Positions 5,995 through 12,111 of a stretch of DNA of 15,782 bases are shown here, piece after piece; the stretch's first letter is position 1, and each line of letters begins with the position of its first letter. The stretch covers positions 1 through 15,782 of the forward strand of contig JAEMTX010000026.1 in NCBI GenBank assembly GCA_016462055.1, written 5' to 3'. The stretch is from Acidimicrobiia bacterium (GTDB taxonomy: Bacteria > Actinomycetota > Acidimicrobiia > Acidimicrobiales > Acidimicrobilacustridaceae). The notes beneath the pieces are model-generated. The model did no database searches and was not told the origin of the DNA. It was given only the letters and a program-made list of their open reading frames with translations. Made by a program: the position numbers and the translations under genes.

Positions 5995-8225
5995 AGCGTA
6001 TTAATCCAAAATTCTGGGTGAGTCCTCGCCCGAATGGCATTGGGCTTCAGAAGCCTTTCCATTACGTGGAGATGGTGAAACTGGCTTGGAACAACAAACG
6101 TCATGGTCGATACGCGTGGAAAGTTCTCACACAAGGCGTGTGCGATGGATGCGCGCTTGGTGTCGCTGGCTTACATGACTGGACGATGGACGACATTCAT
6201 CTCTGTCTTACTCGCCTTCGACTTCTTGAAATGAACTGTGCCGATCCAATCAAGGACTCAGTGTTCAACGATGCCGCGAGTTTGCGACTGAAGTCAGGGC
6301 AAGAACTGCGAGCGCTGGGGCGTCTCGCCCATCCGATGCGTCGTCGGCGGGGTGAGCGGGGGTTCACGCGCATCACTTGGGACGAAGCGCTCGATGCTGT
6401 TTCTGATCGGTTACGCGAGACCGACCCCGATCGAGTTGGTGTGTTCCTTACGAGCCGCGGCATCACCAACGAGACCTATTACGTCGCCGGCAAAGCAGCG
6501 CGGGCGATGGGTATTGCGAATGTCGACTCTGCCGCGCGCATCTGCCATGCGCCATCGACTACTGCGCTCAAGTCCACCGTTGGCATAGCGGCAACAACTT
6601 GCTCGCTTTCTGATGTGATCTCCACTGATCTCTTGATTATTTGGGGTGCAAACCCGGCCAACAATCAACCGGTCTTCATGAAATATCTCTACAAGGCACG
6701 TATGTCGGGAACTCGTGTTGTGGTGATCAACCCATTCCTCGAACCCGGCCTCGAGCACTACTGGGTTCCATCGACCGTTGAATCGACGCTCTTCGGCACG
6801 AAGATGTGCGACCTGCATGTGCCGGTGCGCCCGGGTGGCGATGTCGCGTTTGCCGACGCGGCGCTCAAGCGTTTGATCGAGCGTGACGCAGTCGATCATG
6901 AGTTCATCAATGAGCACACCAACCACTGGGAAAACATCGTCGAGCATCTTGGATCGGTCACCTACGACGAGCTGCTTTCCGATGCCGGTCTCACCATGGC
7001 CCAACTCGATGCGTTCGTCGATGAATATGCAGCTGCAAGTTCGGCGATCCTTCTTTGGTCAATGGGAATCACGCAGCACAAACACGCAGGCGAAGGCGTG
7101 CGCGGCATTGTGAATCTTGCTCTTTCTCGCGGCAATGTTGGTCGTGATGGTGCAGGACTCATGCCGCTTCGTGGTCATAGCGGTGTGCAAGGTGGTGCCG
7201 AGATGGGCGCCTATGCCACAGCGTTACCTGGGGGGCTTGAACCGAACGCAGCGAATGCGGCATTGCTCGCAACGAAGTGGGGATTCGATGTTCCTGCTCA
7301 CGCTGGTCTCACTGCAGCGGAGATGCCGGAAGCAGCGATGGCTGGAGCACTCGATGTGCTCTGGATGTCCGGCGGAAATTTCCTTGAGTCGCTTCCCGAT
7401 CCGCGCGCTGTCGAACTCTCACTTGAGAAGGTGCCGTTGCGCATACATCAAGACATTGTGTTGAGTTCGCAGATGCTTATCCCGGGCGACGACGTCATTG
7501 TTCTGCCTGTGAATACTCGTTACGAACAAGAAGGTGGCGGAACAGAAACCACGACCGAACGACGCGTGGTGTTTTCGCCAGAGATCCCTCGGGTTGTCGG
7601 CGAAGCGAAAAGTGAGTGGCGACTGTTTGCCGAGATCGTGGCGCGCGTGAAGCCTGAATTGGCTGATGCGTTCAAGTGGACCGACAACCAACACCTCCGC
7701 CAAGAAATCGCGCGAGTCGTACCGGCCTATGCCGGGATCGAAACACTCGCCGCAACTGGCGATCAGGTGCAATGGGGTGGGCCACACCTTTGCCAAGGCG
7801 GAGAATTTCCAACCGCCGATGGCCGTGGTCGTTTCAGTGTGTTGGCGCGACCGACAATCGATCTTCCCGATGGCATGTTCAGCGTGTCCACGCGCCGCGG
7901 CAAGCAGTTCAACACCATGGTGCAGAGCGAACGCGATCCCTTTACTGGCACTGACCGCGATGCGATCTTTATTGATTCCGCCGATGCCTCAGCTCTTGGG
8001 TTCCTCGACGGCGATCTGGTGACACTTCGATCGGATACCGGGGAGTTCACTGGACGTCTCCATGCCACTCGCTTGGCCCGGCGTTCGTTGCAGGTGTATT
8101 GGCCGGAAGGAAATGTCCTCATCCCCTCGGGCCCCGAGCACCGGGAAAGCGCTTCCCGGGTGCCTGACTACAACGCCGTAGTCACGCTTGCGCCTGCCGA
8201 TCGCTCGACTCTGACGGTCTCCTGA
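5991..8225 (+). CDS. FdhF/YdeP-type molybdopterin oxidoreductase
   Basis: A 744-residue bis-MGD molybdenum enzyme of the formate dehydrogenase alpha-subunit-like group; the true substrate is unknown. Landmarks: a Cys-bearing N-terminus GVCDGCALGVAGLHDWT (Cys51, Cys54), LAHPMRRRR, FTRITWDEAL, TYYVAGKAARAMG, RICHAPS with Cys185 where selenocysteine stands in E. coli FdhF, IIWGANPANNQPV, VRPGGDVAFADA, PLRGHSGVQGGAEMG, and a C-terminal dinucleotide-binding domain (about 620-744) with NTMVQSERDPFTG and VPDYNAVV. GTG at 5991 overlaps the fdhD stop, with AGAGG at 5976-5980 as ribosome binding site; an upstream ATG at 5955 lies inside fdhD. N-terminal Cys spacing (51, 54, 72, 83) does not match the classic 4Fe-4S pattern. 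No NAD-, ferredoxin- or membrane-subunit gene accompanies it, so its electron partner is unknown. Formate activity should not be assumed. Confidence 0.9.
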   Translation: MKRINPKFWVSPRPNGIGLQKPFHYVEMVKLAWNNKRHGRYAWKVLTQGVCDGCALGVAGLHDWTMDDIHLCLTRLRLLEMNCADPIKDSVFNDAASLRLKSGQELRALGRLAHPMRRRRGERGFTRITWDEALDAVSDRLRETDPDRVGVFLTSRGITNETYYVAGKAARAMGIANVDSAARICHAPSTTALKSTVGIAATTCSLSDVISTDLLIIWGANPANNQPVFMKYLYKARMSGTRVVVINPFLEPGLEHYWVPSTVESTLFGTKMCDLHVPVRPGGDVAFADAALKRLIERDAVDHEFINEHTNHWENIVEHLGSVTYDELLSDAGLTMAQLDAFVDEYAAASSAILLWSMGITQHKHAGEGVRGIVNLALSRGNVGRDGAGLMPLRGHSGVQGGAEMGAYATALPGGLEPNAANAALLATKWGFDVPAHAGLTAAEMPEAAMAGALDVLWMSGGNFLESLPDPRAVELSLEKVPLRIHQDIVLSSQMLIPGDDVIVLPVNTRYEQEGGGTETTTERRVVFSPEIPRVVGEAKSEWRLFAEIVARVKPELADAFKWTDNQHLRQEIARVVPAYAGIETLAATGDQVQWGGPHLCQGGEFPTADGRGRFSVLARPTIDLPDGMFSVSTRRGKQFNTMVQSERDPFTGTDRDAIFIDSADASALGFLDGDLVTLRSDTGEFTGRLHATRLARRSLQVYWPEGNVLIPSGPEHRESASRVPDYNAVVTLAPADRSTLTVS

Positions 8226-8254
8226 GCCCCGGTCCGAGCCCTGCGGGTCCGCCG

Positions 8255-8260
8255 TAGACT
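8255..8260 (+). promoter_or_regulatory. candidate -10 box, leaderless start of the coproheme decarboxylase gene
   Basis: TAGACT ends 7 bases before the GTG at 8268, in the 42-base gap after the oxidoreductase gene. No Shine-Dalgarno sequence is present between it and the GTG. The spacing fits transcription starting at the start codon. No good -35 is visible. Confidence 0.5.
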
Positions 8261-8267
8261 CTCAACC

Positions 8268-8951
8268 GTGACTGACATCGTTTCCCCCAAGATCGGCATG
8301 GCCGTCGTTCACCTGTTTTGCAAGGTGACGCCGTTGGCCGATGCCGAGGCCATTTCGTCGGCTGTCCAGAAGGCGCAAGCCGAAGGCGATCAGGTCGTGA
8401 CCGTCGCCATCCTTGGCCACAAAGCCGATCTGGCATTTATGGCGCTTGGTTATGACATGTGGCGGATCCGTCGCCTGCAGGCGGCGTTGCAGAACGCCGG
8501 CCTTGAAATAGTCGACTCGTATGTGTCGCTGACCGAACTTTCAGAATATGCCCAGGGCGTTCCGGAACCGCAGCGCTCGGCGCGACTCACGCCGGTGCTT
8601 CCTCCCCAAGACATGCCGGCTTGGTGTTTCTACCCAATGTCGAAACAACGGGGCGATGTGAACAACTGGTTCACGCTTCCCTACGACGATCGCAAAGAAA
8701 TGATGTACGAACATGGCGCATCGGGGCGAACCTTTGCTGGCCGTGTCGTGCAGGTAGTGACCGGTTCGACCGGACTCGATGATTTCGAATGGGGCGTCAC
8801 GCTGTTTGCCACAGCCCCCGACGACCTCAAAGAAGTTGTCTACACAATGCGATTCGACACGGCTTCGGCGTTGTACGCCGAGTTCGGACCGTTCTATACC
8901 GGAATGGTTGCCCCCGTCGATGAAGTTCTTTCGCAACTCGGCATCGACTGA
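8268..8951 (+). CDS. chdC: coproheme decarboxylase / chlorite dismutase-family protein (HemQ-like)
   Basis: The family member in Gram-positive bacteria oxidatively decarboxylates coproheme to heme b, the last step of coproporphyrin-dependent heme synthesis. The 227-residue protein carries CFYPMSKQRG (Tyr122), NNWFTLPYDDR, EHGASGRTFAG (His149), VVQVVTGSTGLDDFEWG (Gln162) and MRFDTASALYAEFGPFYTG. Tyr122 lies 27 residues before His149 and Gln162 lies 13 after, the spacing of the catalytic Tyr, axial His and distal Gln of Firmicute HemQ. Gln rather than Arg at the distal position argues against true chlorite dismutase. It resembles the Firmicute-type sequence more than the CVYPF type of mycobacteria and corynebacteria. 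The start is GTG without a ribosome binding site. No other heme gene is adjacent; larE follows after 7 bases. Confidence 0.85.
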   Translation: MTDIVSPKIGMAVVHLFCKVTPLADAEAISSAVQKAQAEGDQVVTVAILGHKADLAFMALGYDMWRIRRLQAALQNAGLEIVDSYVSLTELSEYAQGVPEPQRSARLTPVLPPQDMPAWCFYPMSKQRGDVNNWFTLPYDDRKEMMYEHGASGRTFAGRVVQVVTGSTGLDDFEWGVTLFATAPDDLKEVVYTMRFDTASALYAEFGPFYTGMVAPVDEVLSQLGID

Positions 8952-8958
8952 GACATTC

Positions 8959-9783
8959 ATGACTGCAATCGAAGAACGCGACGAACTCGCTGTTGCGCTT
9001 GATCGATTGAGAGAAGAACTGCGCGAACTCGAATCAGTGGTTGTCGCATTTAGCGGCGGTGCCGATTCAGCGTTTCTCGCTTTTGTTGCTAACGAAACGC
9101 TTGGTGCAGATCGATGCACAGTTGTGACTGCGGTTTCACCGTCACTGGCATCGAGCGAGCATGCAGATTGCGCTGAACTGGCCTCGGAATGGGACCTCAA
9201 GTGGGTCGAGGTTGAAACCACTGAACTCGAGAGCCTTGACTATCAGCGCAACGACGCCGATCGTTGTTTCCACTGCAAGACCGCATTGATGGATGTTGTT
9301 GAACCGATAGCCGCCGATCATGGTGCTGTTGCAATTCTTGGCGTGAACCTTGATGATCTTGACGATCATCGCCCTGGACAACGAGCAGCTTCGGAACGCG
9401 GCGCGCAGTTTCCACTTGTTGATTCTGGATTCACCAAACAAATGGTTCGAGATGCGTCGCACCGGCTTGGCTTGCGCACATGGGATAAGCCAGCGGCTGC
9501 ATGTTTGTCATCGCGCGTTCCTTATGGAACGGCAGTCACGGTGTCGGTTTTGTCTCGGGTTGAACGCGCCGAGGCTGCACTTCACGCGTTGGGCTTTCGG
9601 GAACTTCGTGTGCGCCACTACGACGAAACGGCTCGGATCGAAGTTCCGCTTTCGGCAATCGATCTACTTATCGAACGACGTGTTGAGGTTGTCGAAGCGG
9701 TGACGGCTTGCGGGTATCGCTACGTCACGCTCGACCTTGAAGGATTGCGGTCCGGCAATCTGAACGCTGCGCTTGAGCCATGA
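8959..9783 (+). CDS. larE: LarE-like ATP-dependent sacrificial sulfur transferase
   Basis: In Lactobacillus, LarE adenylates the carboxylates of the nicotinate-derived nickel-pincer precursor and donates sulfur to make thiocarboxylates. This 274-residue protein (276 in L. plantarum) has the PP-loop FSGGADSAF (Ser32-Ser37), RCFHCKTAL (Cys103, Cys106), KPAAACLSSRVPYG with Cys182 matching the sacrificial cysteine (Cys176 of L. plantarum), and LDLEGLRSGNLN near the end. It therefore looks like the single-cysteine sacrificial type. The ATG at 8959 is 7 bases after the preceding stop; an in-frame ATG at 8779 would run inside that gene. Its TGA overlaps the next gene as ATGA. larA, larB and larC are absent from the window, so a different substrate or a distant partner locus is possible. 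Confidence 0.85.
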   Translation: MTAIEERDELAVALDRLREELRELESVVVAFSGGADSAFLAFVANETLGADRCTVVTAVSPSLASSEHADCAELASEWDLKWVEVETTELESLDYQRNDADRCFHCKTALMDVVEPIAADHGAVAILGVNLDDLDDHRPGQRAASERGAQFPLVDSGFTKQMVRDASHRLGLRTWDKPAAACLSSRVPYGTAVTVSVLSRVERAEAALHALGFRELRVRHYDETARIEVPLSAIDLLIERRVEVVEAVTACGYRYVTLDLEGLRSGNLNAALEP

Positions 9784-10277
9784 CCGACGCTCCATCGGGG
9801 CCATCAACCGCTGACCTCGAAGCCCTTGCGGGCTACGCCGGTGCGCTTGCCGATGGCATAGAACGAGCGATTGGGCCGTGGGTAGAACGTTCCGTCGAGA
9901 TCACTTGTGAGAAGTCCGGCGGCATGGTCACCGGCAATCTGCGTCAGCAGGCGCGAACCGCTGGGGCCGAGGCCACCGCCGAGATCGCTCCTCGCGTGCG
10001 AGCGCTACTTGCCTTAGATATCGACGAGCAGCGTCTAGGTCCTCTTGAGCTGCTCCGCAGCGCGGTTCGCTGGCCCACACAGGTTTTGCGGGATTTGGGC
10101 GTCAGGGCGGCTGCTCGAGACGAGTCAGCGAAAGCGATGTTCCCTGACGACGACTACGACCTCACTCCGTCCTCGTTTGGTGATCTCGACCCAGCCCTTC
10201 ATGAACCCGGCTTGGTTTGGGGCGCGGCGAAAGCACATGTTTTCTTGGCAAGGCGCCGGGCGGCCGGGCAGCGCTAG
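9780..10277 (+). CDS. hypothetical protein, 165 aa, coupled to larE
   Basis: I do not recognise the family. The protein is soluble, Ala/Arg/Glu-rich and predicted helical, with no signal peptide or membrane segment. An N-terminal helical region (about 10-35) is followed by KSGGMVTGNLRQQ, a basic and acidic helical middle (PLELLRSAVRWPTQVLRDLG), and a distinctive acidic C-terminal block FPDDDYDLTPSSFGDLDPAL (written as 20 residues) followed by HEPGLVWGAAKAHVFLARRR. Its one cysteine is in EITCEKSGG. ATG at 9780 overlaps the larE stop (ATGA), so the two are translationally coupled and probably work in the same process or are co-regulated. The intact frame, lack of stops and coupling make it a real gene. 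The function is unknown. Confidence 0.75.
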   Translation: MTDAPSGPSTADLEALAGYAGALADGIERAIGPWVERSVEITCEKSGGMVTGNLRQQARTAGAEATAEIAPRVRALLALDIDEQRLGPLELLRSAVRWPTQVLRDLGVRAAARDESAKAMFPDDDYDLTPSSFGDLDPALHEPGLVWGAAKAHVFLARRRAAGQR

Positions 10278-10305
10278 TCGTCGGTCAGGCAAAGAGAAGT
10301 TTGTG

Positions 10306-10343
10306 TTTACAAAATCGAAACAATTGAGGAACGGTCAAGAAAC
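10306..10343 (+). promoter_or_regulatory. GlnR-type operator upstream of amt
   Basis: Four five-base boxes at exact 11-base spacing: TTTAC (10306-10310), GAAAC (10317-10321), GGAAC (10328-10332) and GAAAC (10339-10343), each separated by six bases. The Streptomyces GlnR site is gTnAC-n6-GAAAC repeated twice; both GAAAC boxes are perfect and the other two differ at one position each. GlnR activates amt and other nitrogen genes when nitrogen is scarce. The surrounding bases are unusually A+T-rich for this window. The last box lies about where a -35 would stand for the -10 candidate at 10361. Confidence 0.75.
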
Positions 10344-10360
10344 AACCTGACGCGATCCTT

Positions 10361-10366
10361 TAGGAC
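10361..10366 (+). promoter_or_regulatory. candidate -10 box of the amt promoter
   Basis: TAGGAC lies 17 bases after the last GlnR-like box, so that box occupies the -35 region, as expected for an activator-dependent promoter lacking its own -35. The expected transcript would start near 10373. It would then exclude the ATG at 10367 and leave a leader carrying AAGGGG before the GTG at 10409. Confidence 0.4.
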
Positions 10367-10408
10367 ATGTGGCGCCTTACTGGCGTCTCTGTGATGAAGG
10401 GGTTCTTC

Positions 10409-11668
10409 GTGATTGACAGTGGCGATACCGCGTGGATGCTGATCTCAACAGGCTTGGTGCTCTTTATGACACCGGGACTCGCGTTCTTCTATGGCGGCAT
10501 GGTTCGGGCCAAAAACATGCTCGGCATGCTGATGCAGAACTTCTTCGCCATGGGCCTGATGGCAATCCTGTGGGTGACCATCGCCTTCTCGTTGGCGTTT
10601 GGCAACTTTGGTGATGGCGGGTTCATCGGCAACTTGGACTTTGCGTGGATGCGCAACATCAACGCGACCACGGGCAGCGAAGCATTCGCTCTCACGATTC
10701 CATTTGTGTTGTTCTGCGCATACCAGATGACCTTCGCTGTCATCACTCCCGCACTCATCACGGGTGCAACTGCGGATCGGTTCAAGTTCAAGGCATACGC
10801 GATTTTCATTGCTCTTTGGCTTGTGCTTGTGTACGCGCCTGTTGCTCACTGGGTGTTTGGTGGCGGGTGGCTCGCGAGACTGGGCGCACTCGACTTTGCT
10901 GGTGGCGCCGTTGTGCACATCAATGCAGGTGCTGCTGCACTTGCCGTGGTTCTTGTCCTGGGAAAGCGCAAGGGTTGGCCGCGTGAGGGCATGCATCCGC
11001 ACAACCTGCCGTTCACCCTTCTTGGTACGGGAATTTTGTGGTTTGGATGGTTTGGCTTCAATGCCGGTTCCGCGCTTGGTGCAAATGGCATTGCCGCAAC
11101 GGCGCTAATGAACACGTTCCTTGCTGCGTCGGCAGGCATGATCGGCTGGTCACTGTTCGAACGCATCAAGGACGGGAAGCCCACAACACTCGGCGCTGCA
11201 TCCGGTGCAGTTGCAGGCCTCGTCGCCATCACGCCATGTGCGGGATTCGTCGGCGGCATGGCACCGATCCTGATCGGTCTCGCTGCAGGCGTGTTGTGTG
11301 TCTTTGCCATCCAACTCAAGTTCAAGTTTGGCTACGACGACAGTCTCGATGTCGTTGGTGTGCACCTCGTCGGCGGACTTGTCGGAGCTCTGCTGCTCGG
11401 ATTCTTCGCTGATGCCACAATCAACCCTCTGGTGAAGAATGAAGGGCTCTTTGTCGGTGGCGATGCGAAGTTGCTCTGGTACCAGTTCGTGGCATCGGCA
11501 GCAACCCTCGTGTTCTCATTCGTCGTGTCGTTCATCATCGCAAAGGCGATTGATAAAACAATTGGCATGCGAGTGACCGAAGAGGAAGAAAACGAAGGTC
11601 TCGACTACAGCCAGCACGCAGAGACTGCGTACAGCTTCGGCAGCACAGGCAGCATGGATCGACTCTGA
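10409..11668 (+). CDS. amt: ammonium transporter (Amt/MEP family)
   Basis: Trimeric inner-membrane channel that brings in ammonium, with about eleven membrane helices. The 419-residue protein shows MTPGLAFFYGGMVRAKNML, GAVVHINAG with pore His170, WFGFNAGSALGAN, NTFLAASAGMIGW and DDSLDVVGVHLVGG with pore His319. The two His match the twin-histidine pair of AmtB (168 and 318). The C-terminal tail RVTEEEENEGLDYSQH is the conserved segment that P-II (GlnK) contacts. GTG at 10409 is preferred: AAGGGG at 10397-10402 precedes it by six bases, and MIDSGDTAW is the usual family start. In-frame ATGs at 10367 and 10394 would add 14 or 5 residues. It leads an amt-glnK-glnD cluster with a GlnR-like operator upstream. 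Confidence 0.96.
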   Translation: MIDSGDTAWMLISTGLVLFMTPGLAFFYGGMVRAKNMLGMLMQNFFAMGLMAILWVTIAFSLAFGNFGDGGFIGNLDFAWMRNINATTGSEAFALTIPFVLFCAYQMTFAVITPALITGATADRFKFKAYAIFIALWLVLVYAPVAHWVFGGGWLARLGALDFAGGAVVHINAGAAALAVVLVLGKRKGWPREGMHPHNLPFTLLGTGILWFGWFGFNAGSALGANGIAATALMNTFLAASAGMIGWSLFERIKDGKPTTLGAASGAVAGLVAITPCAGFVGGMAPILIGLAAGVLCVFAIQLKFKFGYDDSLDVVGVHLVGGLVGALLLGFFADATINPLVKNEGLFVGGDAKLLWYQFVASAATLVFSFVVSFIIAKAIDKTIGMRVTEEEENEGLDYSQHAETAYSFGSTGSMDRL

Positions 11669-11696
11669 TCCTCAATCTGAATCAGACGTGAACGCG

Positions 11697-11718
11697 TTCG
11701 CCGCTGATCAGTGGCGAA
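11697..11718. repeat. near-perfect 22-base palindrome between amt and glnK
   Basis: Outer arms TTCGCC and GGCGAA flank CTGATCAG, with a single mismatched pair (G11703 against T11712) that would be a G-U pair in RNA. It could fold as a nine-pair hairpin with a GATC loop, or be a dimeric-repressor operator. It lies 16 to 37 bases before the glnK -10 candidate, covering the -35 region. No T tract follows, so it is not an intrinsic terminator; an mRNA-processing or stability hairpin remains possible. Confidence 0.6.
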
Positions 11719-11733
11719 TCTGATCGAAAGGGC

Positions 11734-11739
11734 TACGGT
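11734..11739 (+). promoter_or_regulatory. candidate -10 box, leaderless glnK start
   Basis: TACGGT ends 7 bases before the glnK ATG at 11747. The intervening TTCCTCC is anti-Shine-Dalgarno-like rather than a ribosome binding site, so a leaderless transcript starting at the ATG is plausible. It would give glnK and glnD expression independent of amt. Confidence 0.5.
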
Positions 11740-11746
11740 TCCTCCT

Positions 11747-12085
11747 ATGAAGCTTGTGACAGCAATCATCAAGCCCCACAAAGTTGATGACGTGAAAGAT
11801 GCCTTGAAGGCTGCTGGTCTTCAAGGCATGACCGTTGACGAGGTCAAAGGTTTTGGTCGTCAAGGTGGGAAAACAGAGATCTATCGCGGTGCGGAATATG
11901 TGGTCGATCTTCTGCCAAAAGTCAAGATTGAAACTGTGGTTCCTGACGAAATTGCCGATCAGGTAGCAGAGATCATCGTCGCGGCAGCGCGAACCGGCAA
12001 GATTGGCGACGGCAAAGTGTGGATTTCACCAATCGACAAGATCATCCGCATTCGCACCGGGGAGCTGGGCGACGAAGCGGTCTAA
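11747..12085 (+). CDS. glnK: nitrogen regulatory P-II protein GlnK/GlnB
   Basis: Trimeric cytoplasmic sensor that binds ATP/ADP and 2-oxoglutarate and docks on Amt to close it. The 112 residues are the standard P-II length. MKLVTAIIKPHK starts it. The T-loop GFGRQGGKTEIYRGAEYVVD has Tyr51, the site of uridylylation or, in actinobacteria, adenylylation. VAAARTGKIGDGKVWI forms the B-loop nucleotide site, and IIRIRTGELGDEAV ends it. The ATG at 11747 is chosen because it yields exactly the family N-terminus; a GTG at 11711 would add 12 unrelated residues and lies inside the palindrome. It sits 78 bases after amt and 26 before glnD, so channel, sensor and modifying enzyme are in order. Confidence 0.97.
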   Translation: MKLVTAIIKPHKVDDVKDALKAAGLQGMTVDEVKGFGRQGGKTEIYRGAEYVVDLLPKVKIETVVPDEIADQVAEIIVAAARTGKIGDGKVWISPIDKIIRIRTGELGDEAV

Positions 12086-12111
12086 AACCGTGACTTTCCC
12101 CCGCTCCAACC

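Noticed and set aside
8665..8676. Phe135 in the NNWF motif of the HemQ-like protein, first taken for loss of the catalytic tyrosine
   Set aside because: Counting from the axial His149, the catalytic Tyr position (27 residues earlier, as in Firmicute HemQ) falls on Tyr122 of FYPM, which is present. The position after the Trp corresponds to a different residue (a second Trp in chlorite dismutase), so Phe there is not a lost active site.
10367..10408. ATG at 10367 as the amt start
   Set aside because: It has no ribosome binding site, abuts the -10 candidate and adds 14 residues foreign to the family. The GTG at 10409 has AAGGGG at the right distance.
10445..11325. Minus-strand open frames opposite amt (10445-11002, 10846-11325)
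   Set aside because: They are His/Arg-rich or low-complexity translations with no recognisable domain. The plus strand codes a complete Amt.
11711..11746. GTG at 11711 as the glnK start
   Set aside because: It would add 12 residues not found in P-II proteins and start inside the palindrome. The ATG at 11747 gives exactly the family N-terminus and puts Tyr51 at its standard number.
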